A stretch of DNA of 64,000 nucleotides from Mergibacter septicus. GTDB lineage: Bacteria; Pseudomonadota; Gammaproteobacteria; Enterobacterales; Pasteurellaceae. This document shows, piece after piece, positions 39,671-50,034 of the stretch. The DNA lies in the NCBI RefSeq assembly GCF_003265225.1, contig NZ_CP022013.1:1645001-1709000 (forward strand), in the 5' to 3' direction. The position numbers and the translations under genes are program-made. The notes beneath the pieces were generated by a model. It made no database searches. It was given only the letters and a program-made list of their open reading frames with translations, and was not told where the DNA came from. The stretch's first letter is position 1, and every line of letters begins with the position of its first letter.

Positions 39671-40465
39671 TCATTCCGATTGATTAAAAATCAAATTTGA
39701 ATTTTGCCATAATATTTCCCACGCTTTTTCCCAATTCAGTTGTTTCAATTCCACTAAATGCTGATAGATCAATAAAACATTGGCTGGGTGATTTTTCTTA
39801 CCTTGAAAACCAGAAGGTGGCATATCTCGACTATCAGTTTCTAAAACAAGATCTGTTATTGATAATTTAGCAATAGCTTGGCGAGTTTTATTCGCTCGCT
39901 GATAGGTAATTATTCCACCCACACCAATTTTATAACCAAGATCAACAAAACGTTTTGCTTGTTGATAACTACCTGAAAAAGCATGAACAACCCCTGTTTT
40001 AGGAAGTTGAACCTGTTTTAAACATTTCGCCAATATATCGTGGCTTTGGCGAGAATGTAAACTAACGGGTAGCTGATATTTTCTGGCTAATTCAAGTTGT
40101 GCAAGCAAGAAATCAAGCTGTTTTTGCCAAATTTTATCTACTATTAGTTCTGGGTAAAAACGATCTAATCCTATTTCGGCTATTGCTCGGCATTGCGGGT
40201 TATATTCACTAAGATGCTGTTCTAGCAAATCGAGATCTTGTAAGTGGTGGTATTGAATATAAAGCGGATGTAAACCAACACCATAAAAAAGATTACTTGA
40301 TGCTTCCGCCAACTGAGGAAGTGTTACTAAACTATTTTTATCCACCCCAACACTAAGCATTTTGGTTACTTTTGCCTGTGCCACTTCGAATAAAATCTCA
40401 GCAAGAGGCATTTGAGTTTCTGTGGTTAAGTTATCAAGGTGAACGTGTGTATCAAAAAATTGCAT
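39671..40465 (-). CDS. yjjV: TatD-family metal-dependent hydrolase (YjjV-like)
   Basis: This is a TIM-barrel metal-dependent hydrolase of the TatD DNase family. Metal ligands are visible in FFDTHVHLD (HxH, residues 6-8), AEIGLDRFYP (Glu), SLHSRQSHD and GVVHAFSGS (His), and LETDSRDMP (Asp). It resembles E. coli YjjV more than TatD or YcfH, notably in RFVDLGYKIGVGGIITYQRA. The start is taken at ATG 40465; a TTG at 40477 is the alternative, and neither has ideal ribosome-binding spacing. The substrate is presumed to be nucleic acid but is not established. Confidence 0.85.
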   Translation of the reverse strand: MQFFDTHVHLDNLTTETQMPLAEILFEVAQAKVTKMLSVGVDKNSLVTLPQLAEASSNLFYGVGLHPLYIQYHHLQDLDLLEQHLSEYNPQCRAIAEIGLDRFYPELIVDKIWQKQLDFLLAQLELARKYQLPVSLHSRQSHDILAKCLKQVQLPKTGVVHAFSGSYQQAKRFVDLGYKIGVGGIITYQRANKTRQAIAKLSITDLVLETDSRDMPPSGFQGKKNHPANVLLIYQHLVELKQLNWEKAWEILWQNSNLIFNQSE

Positions 40466-40543
40466 ATCCTTTTTCAATACCTTCGCTTAAAATTAAAGCG
40501 AGCCGTAACTCGCTTTAATAATTTTAACAAATGGATTAGTTAA

Positions 40544-42088
40544 CTACACCTGTGTTACTTCTGATTCAGGATCACCATTGGCTATCGGTTTAAGCATAGT
40601 AAAGAAACATACCACTGCAATTACAGTTAATCCTGTTCCCACCCAAACTGAAAGATTATAATCCAAGCCAAAACCAATCTTCGCATAAGCTAAATAGGTT
40701 GCTGATACCATCGTCATAAAGATCGCAGGAAGAGTACAAATCCAGTGGAATTTATGATAACGGTATAAGTAAGCCGCCGCTGTCCATAACATTACCATTG
40801 CAGTAGTTTGGTTCGCCCAGCCAAAATAACGCCAGATAACTTGGAAATCAACTTTGGTAATAATAAAGCCGATGACAAAAAGTGGAATAGCAATGAAAAG
40901 ACGTTTAACTAAATGGCGTTGATCAATTTTAAAGAATTCAGCGATGATTAAACGTGCTGCACGGAATGAAGTATCTCCTGAAGTAATAGGCAATATCACC
41001 ACCCCTAAAACTGCCAAGATCCCACCAAAGAAACCAAGCATATGTGTAGCAGAATCATAGACCACTTTCGCCGGTGTACCAGCCTGAATTGCTGCATTCA
41101 TATCTGCTGGACTATTATAGAAAGTTAAACCAACCATACACCAAATTAATGCGATTACCCCTTCACCAATCATTGCACCATAGAAAATAAAACGACCTTC
41201 TTTTTCATTTTCCATACAACGTGCCATTAATGGGGATTGTGTTGCGTGAAAACCCGATACTGCACCACAAGCAATGGTAACAAAAAGTAACGGCCAAATA
41301 GGTAAACCTGTTGGTGATAAATTCTCAAAGAATTTACTAATATTCATTTCACCAATTGAATGGAATAACGGTTTTCCTTCGAATAATAACGCAAATAACA
41401 TTCCAAAGGACATAAAGAGTAATAATGCACCAAAGAGTGGGTAAACTCGTCCAATGATTTTATCAATAGGTACTAAAGTTGCGATGATATAATAAATAAA
41501 AATAACCGATGTCCAAGCAGTGAGAATGGTTGCACGATCCATATTATGTAACCACGCAAACATACCTTGATTAGCTGAATTTGCAATCTCTGCTGATGAT
41601 GTTGATAAGGTACCTACCATATCTTGAGTAATATTGGTTAATAAGGCAGCTGGGCTCACCACAAACACAACACCGACTAAAATCAATAGCACTAAAGCTA
41701 ATAAATTCATAAAGTGCTTAACAGGTTGCCCCAAATATTTACCAGATAAATTAGGTACTGAAGCACCGCTATTACGGACACTCAACATACCACAAAAATA
41801 ATCGTGAACTGCACCTGCAAAAATACAACCAAAAACGATCCAAAGCATCGCAACAGGTCCATATAATGCACCTAAAATAGGACCAAAAATAGGACCTGTT
41901 CCAGCAATATTCAATAATTGAATTAACCAGATTTTTTTCTTCGACATTGGCACATAATCGACGCCATCTTTTAAAGCGTGTGCTGGTGTTGCACGCTGTG
42001 GATTAATTTTAAAAATCTTCTCAACAATGCTGCCATAAATAAAATAACCAGCAAGAAGAAGTACAATAGAAAATAGAAAGTATATCAT
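40544..42088 (-). CDS. CstA-family carbon-starvation carrier (short form)
   Basis: This is a membrane protein of the CstA family, whose E. coli members CstA and BtsT import peptides or pyruvate. Family signatures are clear: NIAGTGPIFGPILGALYGPV (about residues 60-79), FAGAVHDYFCGMLSVR, ITSGDTSFRAARLIIAE and WRYFGWANQTTAM. With 514 residues and about 13-14 hydrophobic segments it is much shorter than E. coli CstA (about 700), lacking part of the middle and the C-terminal region; similar short forms are common. A good CRP-like site lies about 90 bases upstream. Substrate (pyruvate or peptides) is unresolved. Confidence 0.88.
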   Translation of the reverse strand: MIYFLFSIVLLLAGYFIYGSIVEKIFKINPQRATPAHALKDGVDYVPMSKKKIWLIQLLNIAGTGPIFGPILGALYGPVAMLWIVFGCIFAGAVHDYFCGMLSVRNSGASVPNLSGKYLGQPVKHFMNLLALVLLILVGVVFVVSPAALLTNITQDMVGTLSTSSAEIANSANQGMFAWLHNMDRATILTAWTSVIFIYYIIATLVPIDKIIGRVYPLFGALLLFMSFGMLFALLFEGKPLFHSIGEMNISKFFENLSPTGLPIWPLLFVTIACGAVSGFHATQSPLMARCMENEKEGRFIFYGAMIGEGVIALIWCMVGLTFYNSPADMNAAIQAGTPAKVVYDSATHMLGFFGGILAVLGVVILPITSGDTSFRAARLIIAEFFKIDQRHLVKRLFIAIPLFVIGFIITKVDFQVIWRYFGWANQTTAMVMLWTAAAYLYRYHKFHWICTLPAIFMTMVSATYLAYAKIGFGLDYNLSVWVGTGLTVIAVVCFFTMLKPIANGDPESEVTQV

Positions 42089-42177
42089 AGAGATACCCTA
42101 GGCTTGATTAAAAGTGTCGCTATTCTAACAGGATAATATTATCTGTAAATGTTACTATCTATTTTCTGCAACAGATT

Positions 42178-42193
42178 TGTGATATTAGCCACA
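42178..42193 (-). promoter_or_regulatory. Candidate CRP site upstream of the CstA-type gene
   Basis: TGTGA-N6-CCACA matches the CRP consensus at 9 of 10 key bases. Its centre lies about 97 bases before the cstA start codon, and about 60 bases before the start expected from a TATTAT element at 42138-42133 (minus strand). CRP control of cstA is established in E. coli; here it is inferred. Confidence 0.5.
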
Positions 42194-42386
42194 AATTAGC
42201 TGTTTTTTTATTCCAATTAACATAGATTTTATTGCTTTTTCACCTCTTTTTTAAATTTAAAAGTCTATTTTTTAAACAAATATGGTTTTTTATTCGTCAT
42301 ATTCTCGACTAAATCTGTTTTCTTGAGATATAATTCAGCGTTCTTTCATATTTATATCATTATTTTTAACAAATAATGATGGTTGA

Positions 42387-42416
42387 GTGTTCGGTACGAT
42401 ACGCGGTTCCGAGTAC
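42387..42416 (+). promoter_or_regulatory. Leader hairpin before tig
   Basis: GTGTTCGG (42387-42394) can pair with CCGAGTAC (42409-42416), two of the eight pairs being G-U, around a 14-base loop (TACGATACGCGGTT). It is a G+C-rich island in an AT-rich leader, ending about 12 bases before the GAGG ribosome-binding site. Role unknown. Confidence 0.4.
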
Positions 42417-42441
42417 AACTAACTTATTTTGAGGTAGCATA

Positions 42442-43740
42442 ATGCAATTTTCAGTAGAAACAACTCAAGGTTTAGAACGCCGTATCAATATTAGTGTGCC
42501 GGCTGAAACAATTGAAAAAAATATCAATCAAGAATTAAAAAAAGTAGCAAAAAATGCTCGTATTGATGGTTTCCGTAAAGGAAAAGTACCTGCCACAATT
42601 ATTAAACAACGTTTTGGTGCGTCTGTATTACAAGATGTTTTAGGTGAAACAATGCAACGTGCATTTTTTGATGCCGTTATGCAAGAAAAATTGAACTTAG
42701 CAGGCCGCCCTACTTTCACACCAGAAAGTTATAACGAACAAGAAGCTTTCAAATTCTCCGCAACCTTTGAAGTATATCCAGAAGTAGAATTAAAAGGTTT
42801 AGAAAATATTAAAGTAGAAAAACCAGTTGTTGAAATTACTGATGCTGATATCGATAAAATGATCGATATATTACGTAAACAACAAGCGACTTGGATCGTG
42901 AGTGAAGAAGCAACTCAAGCTGACTCTCGTATTACTATCGACTTTACAGGTTCAGTTGATGGTGAAGTATTTGAAGGTGGTAAAGCAACAGATTTTGTTC
43001 TTCTTATGGGACAAGGTCGTATGATCCCTGGCTTTGAAGAAGGTATTGTAGGTCATAAAGCAGGTGAAGAATTTAGTATTGATGTGACTTTCCCTGAAGA
43101 CTATCATGCAGAAAATTTAAAAGGTAAAGCAGCTAAATTCGATATCATATTGAAAAAAGTTGAAGCAATGCAATTACCTGAATTAACAGATGAATTTGCG
43201 GCTAAATTCGGCCCTAACAGCAACACTGTTGCTCAATTACGGACTGAAATTGCCAAAAATATGCAACGTGAATTAAATAATGCTGTTACTGCGAATATTA
43301 AAGCACAAGTCATTGATGGTTTATTAGCTGAAAATGAGATTGAAGTTCCTGCTGCAGCAGTTGAACAAGAAATTGATGTTTTACGCCAACAAGCCGCTCA
43401 ACGTTTTGGTGCAAACCAAAAACAAGCTCTTGAATTACCGAAAGAATTATTCGAAGAACAAGCAAAACGTCGTGTAAGAGTTGGTTTATTATTAGGCGAA
43501 GTGATCACTTCTAATGAATTAAAAGTTGATGAAGAGCGTGTTAAATCAATGATTGCTAACATTGCATCTGCTTATGAGCAACCAGATGAAGTTATCGAAT
43601 ATTATAGTAAAAACAAAGAGTTATCTAATAATATCCGCAATGTCGTTTTAGAAGAAGAAGCAGTTGAAGCTGTATTAAATAAAGCACAAGTTTCTGATGT
43701 GAAAAAATCTTTTGATGAAATTATGAATCCACAAGCATAA
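42442..43740 (+). CDS. tig: Trigger factor (ribosome-associated chaperone)
   Basis: Trigger factor binds the ribosome exit tunnel and shields nascent chains. Three domains are seen: the ribosome-binding N-domain with the signature GFRKGKVP (about residues 43-50), the FKBP-like prolyl isomerase domain (about 150-245: [34 protein letters not shown]), and the helical C-domain. Length 432 residues equals E. coli. Ribosome-binding site GAGG precedes the ATG. It is followed by clpP and clpX, the classical order, but separated from clpP by a strong terminator-like inverted repeat. Confidence 0.97.
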   Translation: MQFSVETTQGLERRINISVPAETIEKNINQELKKVAKNARIDGFRKGKVPATIIKQRFGASVLQDVLGETMQRAFFDAVMQEKLNLAGRPTFTPESYNEQEAFKFSATFEVYPEVELKGLENIKVEKPVVEITDADIDKMIDILRKQQATWIVSEEATQADSRITIDFTGSVDGEVFEGGKATDFVLLMGQGRMIPGFEEGIVGHKAGEEFSIDVTFPEDYHAENLKGKAAKFDIILKKVEAMQLPELTDEFAAKFGPNSNTVAQLRTEIAKNMQRELNNAVTANIKAQVIDGLLAENEIEVPAAAVEQEIDVLRQQAAQRFGANQKQALELPKELFEEQAKRRVRVGLLLGEVITSNELKVDEERVKSMIANIASAYEQPDEVIEYYSKNKELSNNIRNVVLEEEAVEAVLNKAQVSDVKKSFDEIMNPQA

Positions 43741-43802
43741 TTTTGCTAAAAAGATTAAAAAACGATAAATTAGCTTACTTTTAGTAAAAGTAAAACTTTA
43801 AG

Positions 43803-43840
43803 AAGTGCGGTTTAAACACTATGATTAAACCGCACTTTTA
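43803..43840 (+). terminator. Terminator built from inverted DNA-uptake sequences between tig and clpP
   Basis: AAGTGCGGTTTAA (43803-43815) and TTAAACCGCACTT (43825-43837) form a perfect 13-bp stem with a 9-base loop, followed by TTA. Each arm contains the Haemophilus uptake core AAGTGCGGT. Inverted uptake-sequence pairs acting as terminators are well known in Pasteurellaceae. Confidence 0.88.
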
Positions 43841-43877
43841 CTATTTTTAGCTATAACGAAATAAAAAGGAAAGATAT

Positions 43878-44474
43878 ATGGCATTAGTTCCAATGGTTGT
43901 AGAACAAACTTCTCGTGGGGAACGTTCTTATGATATTTATTCTCGTCTTTTAAAAGAACGCTTAATTTTCTTAAGTGGAGAAGTCGAAGATAATATGGCG
44001 AACCTCATTGTTGCACAACTCCTATTCCTTGAATCAGAAAATCCAGATCAAGATATTTATATCTATATTAATTCACCCGGTGGTTCAGTCACTGCTGGTA
44101 TGGCAATTTACGATACTATGCAATTTATTAAACCAGATATTCGTACAGTATGTATTGGACAAGCCTGTTCAATGGGTGCATTTTTATTAGCAGGCGGTAC
44201 GCCCGGAAAACGTTTTGCATTGCCAAATGCTCGAGTAATGATTCACCAACCTTTAGGTGGTTTCCGTGGTCAAGCTTCAGATATTCAAATTCACGCTCAA
44301 GAGATCTTAAAAATTAAGCAGACCTTAAATGAACGCCTAGCATTCCACACTGGACAACCTATTGAGGTTATAGAAAAAGATACCGACAGAGATAACTTTA
44401 TGTCGGCAGAACAAGCTAAGGCTTATGGCTTAATCGATCAGGTTTATACTAAACGTACATTGGAAACTATTTAG
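43878..44474 (+). CDS. clpP: ATP-dependent Clp protease proteolytic subunit ClpP
   Basis: ClpP is the serine-protease core that degrades proteins unfolded by ClpX or ClpA. The triad is Ser98 (GQACSMGAF), His123 (VMIHQPLGG) and Asp172 (DTDRDNFMS). The N-terminus [20 protein letters not shown] matches the processed family form closely. Length 198 residues compares with 207 in E. coli. The stop codon TAG lies 2 bases before the clpX ATG, so the two genes are translationally close-coupled. Confidence 0.98.
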   Translation: MALVPMVVEQTSRGERSYDIYSRLLKERLIFLSGEVEDNMANLIVAQLLFLESENPDQDIYIYINSPGGSVTAGMAIYDTMQFIKPDIRTVCIGQACSMGAFLLAGGTPGKRFALPNARVMIHQPLGGFRGQASDIQIHAQEILKIKQTLNERLAFHTGQPIEVIEKDTDRDNFMSAEQAKAYGLIDQVYTKRTLETI

Positions 44475-44476
44475 TG

Positions 44477-45715
44477 ATGACAGATAACAAAGATGATGTT
44501 GTTTGCTCTTTTTGTGGCAAACCAGAAAACAAAACCAAAAAACTGATTGCTGGTGTCAAAGGATATATTTGCGATGAATGTATCCATTTATGCCAAGATT
44601 TACTCAAGCAAGAAGAAACTACTCCTGAAGAAAATCCACCAAAAACGGCTGAATCAGAAGAAAAATTACCAACCCCACATGAAATTAGACAAAATCTTGA
44701 TGATTATGTTATTGGGCAAGATCAAGCTAAAAAAGTATTATCTGTTGCCGTATATAACCATTACAAACGTTTACGTAATGACAAAGTAGATGACGTTGAG
44801 TTAGGTAAAAGTAATATTCTATTAATTGGACCAACAGGAAGCGGAAAAACATTATTAGCACAATCTTTAGCTCGCCGTTTAAATGTTCCTTTTGCTATTG
44901 CTGATGCTACAACCTTGACTGAAGCGGGCTATGTTGGAGAAGATGTAGAAACTATTCTACAACGTTTATTACAAAATTGTGATTATGATCCAGCTAAGGC
45001 TGAAAAAGGCATTATCTATGTTGATGAAATAGATAAAATAACCCGTAAGTCAGATAATCCTTCATTAACACGTGATGTTTCAGGCGAAGGTGTACAGCAA
45101 GCACTCTTAAAATTAATTGAAGGGACAGTTGCTTCCGTACCACCTCAAGGCGGACGCAAACATCCACAACAAGAATTCTTACAAATTGATACATCAAAAA
45201 TTCTCTTTATCTGTGGTGGAGCTTTTGCAGGTTTAGATAAAGTGATTGAACGCCGAACACATAAAAGCAGTGGTATTGGCTTTGGTGCTGAAGTAAGAAG
45301 TGAACAAGATAAAGCATCTGTTAGTGAATTATTCGCACAAGTTGAAACTGAAGATCTAGTTAAATACGGTTTAATCCCTGAATTTATTGGTCGTTTACCT
45401 GTTGTTGCATCATTAAATGAACTTGATGAAGAGGCACTGATTCAGATTTTAACTGAACCTAAAAATGCGTTAGTAAAACAATATCAAGCCCTATTTAAAT
45501 TAGAAAAAGTAGAACTTGAATTTACAACTGATGCCTTAAAAGCAATTGCTAAAAAAGCACTTATCAGAAAAACTGGGGCAAGGGGATTGCGTTCTATCGT
45601 GGAAGCCGCATTGTTAGATACAATGTATGATCTACCATCATTAACTGGATTGAAAAAAGTGATTATCAATGCCGAAGTAATAGATCAAAATAGCCCTCCT
45701 GTTTTAGAATATTAA
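44477..45715 (+). CDS. clpX: Clp protease ATP-binding subunit ClpX
   Basis: ClpX is the AAA+ unfoldase that feeds ClpP. The N-terminal zinc-binding domain has Cys10, Cys13, Cys32 and Cys35 ([15 protein letters not shown]). The ATPase domain carries Walker A GPTGSGKT, Walker [11 protein letters not shown], the pore GYVGED motif and the ClpP-docking IGF loop in SSGIGFGAE (near residue 268). I use ATG 44477 rather than the overlapping GTG at 44474, as it gives the conserved N-terminus MTDNK; length 412 residues. A strong terminator follows. Confidence 0.98.
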   Translation: MTDNKDDVVCSFCGKPENKTKKLIAGVKGYICDECIHLCQDLLKQEETTPEENPPKTAESEEKLPTPHEIRQNLDDYVIGQDQAKKVLSVAVYNHYKRLRNDKVDDVELGKSNILLIGPTGSGKTLLAQSLARRLNVPFAIADATTLTEAGYVGEDVETILQRLLQNCDYDPAKAEKGIIYVDEIDKITRKSDNPSLTRDVSGEGVQQALLKLIEGTVASVPPQGGRKHPQQEFLQIDTSKILFICGGAFAGLDKVIERRTHKSSGIGFGAEVRSEQDKASVSELFAQVETEDLVKYGLIPEFIGRLPVVASLNELDEEALIQILTEPKNALVKQYQALFKLEKVELEFTTDALKAIAKKALIRKTGARGLRSIVEAALLDTMYDLPSLTGLKKVIINAEVIDQNSPPVLEY

Positions 45716-45722
45716 CCATTCC

Positions 45723-45746
45723 AAAACCGTGTGATTACACGGTTTT
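45723..45746. terminator. Bidirectional terminator between clpX and aroE
   Basis: AAAACCGTGT (45723-45732) pairs with ACACGGTTTT (45737-45746) around a 4-base loop, followed by GTTTTATT, between convergent genes. Confidence 0.9.
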
Positions 45747-45749
45747 GTT

Positions 45750-46568
<819 letters not shown>

Positions 46569-47123
46569 TTACCCCTGTCGAATAACCTGATTAGTAAAAA
46601 TATCACGAATTTCCGATGGTTTTGTCGCTAAACCAACCTTGCCTTTTAAGATCGGAAACGTTTCTCCAAATTGTTGTTGTACTTCCACAACTGTTCGACA
46701 AGGCTCTAACCCTGTTAAATTAGCACTGGTAGAAGTTAAAGCAAAGCCTGTTTGTTGGCATAGTTGTCTTACTAAAGGGTGAGAACATAACCGAATCGCT
46801 ATACTATTAAACTGTCCACACAAAAGGGTAGAAACATTTTCTTTAACAGGTACCACCCAAGTGGTAGGTTGAGCATAAACTTGTTCTATTTGCTTTAAAT
46901 GGTGAGGTAAAAGTCGGGAAAAATCGACAAAATCCGTAAAATAAGATAATTCAGGTGCAATCAAAATTAACCCTTTTTCAATCGGTCGCTGTTTCAAAGA
47001 TAACAAATTTTTTATTGCTATCTCACTGTTTGGATTACAGCCTAAACCAAAAACAGCTTCTGTTGGATAAGCGACAACCTGATCTTGTTGTAAAGCTCTC
47101 ACAATTTCAATTATGTTATTCAT
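46569..47123 (-). CDS. tsaC: Threonylcarbamoyl-AMP synthase TsaC
   Basis: TsaC makes threonylcarbamoyl-adenylate for the t6A37 modification of ANN-decoding tRNAs. The YrdC/Sua5 fold is recognised by [15 protein letters not shown] (near residue 19), [14 protein letters not shown] and [17 protein letters not shown] take ATG 47123 as start (184 residues, MNNIIEIV), which overlaps the yrdD stop by 8 bases; upstream in-frame ATGs (47132, 47156) extend the N-terminus beyond the E. coli protein. It sits between yrdD and aroE, the conserved gamma-proteobacterial order. Confidence 0.93.
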   Translation of the reverse strand: MNNIIEIVRALQQDQVVAYPTEAVFGLGCNPNSEIAIKNLLSLKQRPIEKGLILIAPELSYFTDFVDFSRLLPHHLKQIEQVYAQPTTWVVPVKENVSTLLCGQFNSIAIRLCSHPLVRQLCQQTGFALTSTSANLTGLEPCRTVVEVQQQFGETFPILKGKVGLATKPSEIRDIFTNQVIRQG

Positions 47124-47667
47124 CACTAAACTCATAACAACAACGCTTATTGGCACACTGATAAAAAGAAGTATCTGATAATTTTTTCTTTAATACTACA
47201 ACTGGAAAATGGCATTTAGGACAACTTTTTGCTAAAGGAGGGCGATCCAAAGTAAAACGACATTGTGGGAAATGATCACAACCATAGAAAGTTTTACCTC
47301 TTTGCCCACGACGTGCAAGCAATTTGCCTTTACCACAACTAGGGCAAGTAACTGTTTCCTGTTCGGTATCCGTTGCTTGTAAATTATGAACAATATACTC
47401 ACATTCAGGATAGTTACCACAACCAATAAACATACCAAATTGTCCTTGCCGTAATACAAGATTTGTTCCACATTCAGGGCAATTTTGTGGTAATACCTTC
47501 AATACCTGTCCTACCATCGTATTTTTTAAAGGTTTTAAATAATCGCAATTAGGGTAAGCACTACAACCTAAAAATAAGCCCTGTTTCCCACGTTTAAGTT
47601 GTAAAGGTGCATTACACTGTGGGCAATATTGTTCTATTTTCTGCTGAGTAAATAATTGTTGTGACAC
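47116..47667 (-). CDS. yrdD: Topoisomerase I C-terminal zinc-finger-like protein YrdD
   Basis: This is a protein of 183 residues made of four C4 zinc ribbons like the tail of topoisomerase I (zf-C4_Topoisom). Cysteine sets seen: CPQC..CSAYPNC, CPEC..CGNYPEC, CPSC..CDHFPQC and CPKC..CANKRCC. There is no topoisomerase catalytic domain, so it probably binds single-stranded nucleic acid, but its role is not known. The start is GTG 47667, since AGGA lies 7 bases before it; a TTG at 47682 is less well placed. It precedes and overlaps tsaC. Confidence 0.9.
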   Translation of the reverse strand: MSQQLFTQQKIEQYCPQCNAPLQLKRGKQGLFLGCSAYPNCDYLKPLKNTMVGQVLKVLPQNCPECGTNLVLRQGQFGMFIGCGNYPECEYIVHNLQATDTEQETVTCPSCGKGKLLARRGQRGKTFYGCDHFPQCRFTLDRPPLAKSCPKCHFPVVVLKKKLSDTSFYQCANKRCCYEFSDE

Positions 47668-47709
47668 TATTTTTCCTATCAATATCGTTTTTATTGATTA
47701 TCAGAACCT

Positions 47710-48105
47710 TTAATCTTCATCAAAAAATTGACCATCTTCACCATATTCATCATCTTGCGCATTAGGATCTTCAAAATAAGTTCCCCAACCATCATAAAAA
47801 CCACCATTTTTTTCTACTAATGGTAATAATTCCTTCTGCTGAGCATCAATTAATTCAGCTTTTAAAGGAATTTCACTAATAATATCAAAGCAGTAAAGAT
47901 CTTTACCATCAAGATCTATTTCTTCTGCTTCAGATACTTCATACCCCAATTTAAAGGCATCTAACGCAATTTTTTCTAATTTATCAAAATTCGTATGTGA
48001 AATATGATGCTCAACAATATACAATCCATTTGGATCGCTACCATCATTCAATAAATCTTCAATAATTTGACGTGTTTCCGTTTGATATTCAGTTAAATTG
48101 TGCAT
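47710..48105 (-). CDS. rraB: Ribonuclease E inhibitor RraB
   Basis: RraB binds RNase E and changes the set of mRNAs it degrades. The protein is small (131 residues) and strongly acidic, with the conserved segments NDGSDPNGLYIVEHHISH, FKLGYEVSEAEE and YDGWGTYFEDPNA and a Glu/Asp-rich tail, as in E. coli. It lies upstream of yrdD on the same strand with a 42-base gap, and divergent from recA. RppH, another mRNA-decay factor, is elsewhere in this window. Confidence 0.93.
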   Translation of the reverse strand: MHNLTEYQTETRQIIEDLLNDGSDPNGLYIVEHHISHTNFDKLEKIALDAFKLGYEVSEAEEIDLDGKDLYCFDIISEIPLKAELIDAQQKELLPLVEKNGGFYDGWGTYFEDPNAQDDEYGEDGQFFDED

Positions 48106-48292
48106 ATTATCCTTCTTTTTAAATTATTTTTAGTTAGAATAACCCTCTCTTATTGTAGGCTTTAAGCTATTATTCTACAAGTAACACTATTCTTTAATAT
48201 CTATTGATTTTTTCCTTTAAAACAACCACCTATTTAAAGAAAAGCGTCTGCTTACCAATCAATATAAAAATTAAAAAGAGTAAAAAATCCAC

Positions 48293-48320
48293 TTGATACT
48301 GTATGATTATACAGTATAAT
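48293..48320 (+). promoter_or_regulatory. recA promoter with LexA (SOS) box in its spacer
   Basis: The -35 TTGATA (48293-48298) and the -10 TATAAT (48315-48320) are separated by exactly the 16-base LexA operator CTGTATGATTATACAG (48299-48314), which matches CTGT-N8-ACAG fully. LexA bound there would cover the promoter. Confidence 0.95.
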
Positions 48321-48364
48321 ATTTCAAAAATTGACTGACACCTATCCTTAACGAGGTTTGCACT

Positions 48365-49453
48365 ATGAAAGAATCAAAAAAAGAAAACATTAATTCAGAT
48401 GACAAACAAAAAGCTTTAGCTGCGGCTCTTGGACAAATCGAAAAACAATTTGGTAAAGGCTCTATTATGAAACTCGGTGATAACCGAGCGATGGATGTAG
48501 AAACCATTTCAACGGGTTCATTAGCATTAGACCTCGCCTTAGGCGCTGGTGGCTTACCTATGGGACGAATTGTAGAAATTTTTGGCCCTGAATCCTCTGG
48601 AAAAACAACCTTAACCTTAGAAGTTATTGCTTCAGCTCAACGTGAAGGGAAAACTTGCGCCTTTATTGATGCAGAACACGCCCTTGATCCGATTTATGCA
48701 AAAAAATTAGGGGTAGATATAGATCAACTTTTAGTTTCTCAACCCGATACTGGTGAACAAGCACTCGAAATTGCTGATGCACTAGCTCGCTCTGGTGCTG
48801 TCGATATTTTAGTTATTGATTCTGTGGCGGCATTAACACCAAAAGCTGAAATCGAAGGTGATATGGGCGATTCTCATATGGGGTTACAAGCGAGAATGTT
48901 ATCGCAAGCAATGCGTAAACTAACAGGAAACCTAAAACAATCAAACTGTATGGCTATCTTCATTAACCAAATTCGTATGAAAATTGGTGTAATGTTCGGT
49001 AACCCCGAAACCACGACCGGTGGTAACGCTCTTAAATTCTATGCTTCAGTTCGTCTTGATATTCGCCGTACAGGTTCAGTTAAAAATGGTGAAGAAGTAA
49101 TAGGTAATGAAACTCGTATCAAGGTGGTAAAAAATAAAATAGCAGCTCCATTTAAACAAGCAGATACTCAAATTCTTTATGGACAAGGCTTTAATCGAAA
49201 TGGTGAATTAATTGATTTAGGTGTAAAACATAAATTAATTGAAAAAGCGGGTGCTTGGTATAGTTATCAAGGTGAAAAAATAGGACAAGGCAAAACCAAT
49301 GTTTCTAAATTCTTAACAGATCACCCTGAAAAAGCACAGGAAATTGAGAAAAACTTACGAGAGTTACTACTTAATCCACAAACTATGGATAATATTGATT
49401 TTAATATTACTGAAGAACCAAGTATTGAATCAATTGAAGACGAAAACTTTTAA
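48365..49453 (+). CDS. recA: Recombinase RecA
   Basis: RecA forms nucleoprotein filaments for homologous recombination and triggers LexA self-cleavage. Walker A is GPESSGKTT (residues 74-82), the L1 region follows [20 protein letters not shown], and L2 contains [14 protein letters not shown]; the acidic C-terminal tail ([13 protein letters not shown]) is present. Length 362 residues compares with 353 in E. coli, the extra residues being a charged N-terminus ([13 protein letters not shown]). It is SOS-controlled by the operator just upstream. No recX follows within the next kilobase. Confidence 0.98.
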   Translation: MKESKKENINSDDKQKALAAALGQIEKQFGKGSIMKLGDNRAMDVETISTGSLALDLALGAGGLPMGRIVEIFGPESSGKTTLTLEVIASAQREGKTCAFIDAEHALDPIYAKKLGVDIDQLLVSQPDTGEQALEIADALARSGAVDILVIDSVAALTPKAEIEGDMGDSHMGLQARMLSQAMRKLTGNLKQSNCMAIFINQIRMKIGVMFGNPETTTGGNALKFYASVRLDIRRTGSVKNGEEVIGNETRIKVVKNKIAAPFKQADTQILYGQGFNRNGELIDLGVKHKLIEKAGAWYSYQGEKIGQGKTNVSKFLTDHPEKAQEIEKNLRELLLNPQTMDNIDFNITEEPSIESIEDENF

Positions 49454-49474
49454 TTATTAATTGATAAAAAGATA

Positions 49475-49509
49475 AGATCGTAAACTATTTTATTTTGAGT
49501 TTACGATCT
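49475..49509 (+). terminator. Hairpin after recA
   Basis: AGATCGTAAACT (49475-49486) pairs perfectly with AGTTTACGATCT (49498-49509) around an 11-base loop. There is no T-run after the stem, so it may terminate weakly or protect the recA mRNA end. Confidence 0.6.
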
Positions 49510-49693
49510 CTCCAAATAAATTAATTCTATTTTGATTTTAGCAATGAAAATTATTAATCCGAAATATTTATCACGTTTTAATAAAAACGAGATTAAATTT
49601 GTATAAATTCCATTCAAATTTCATTCATAGATCAAAAAACTTGCCATTATTATTTGCCCTAGTATAATCTTTGGACTTTGAAGAAAAACATAG

Positions 49694-49960
<267 letters not shown>

Positions 49961-49964
49961 CATT

Positions 49965-49992
49965 AAAAAACGGGTTAACTAACCCGTTTTTT
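49965..49992. terminator. Bidirectional terminator between infA and lnt
   Basis: AAAAAACGGGTT (49965-49976) and AACCCGTTTTTT (49981-49992) form a perfect 12-bp stem with a 4-base loop and T/A runs on both sides. Confidence 0.92.
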
Positions 49993-50034
49993 CCTCTCCT
50001 ATATTCCAAAATTCCAAAAAATTCTCTGATCCAT

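Larger units (their letters stand above)
42089..42441. other. Divergent intergenic region cstA/tig
   Basis: This 353-base gap holds the promoters of the CstA-type gene and tig. It includes a CRP-like site (42178-42193), a TATAAT (42329-42334) facing tig, and a G+C-rich hairpin just before the tig ribosome-binding site. No open frame is convincing. Confidence 0.6.
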
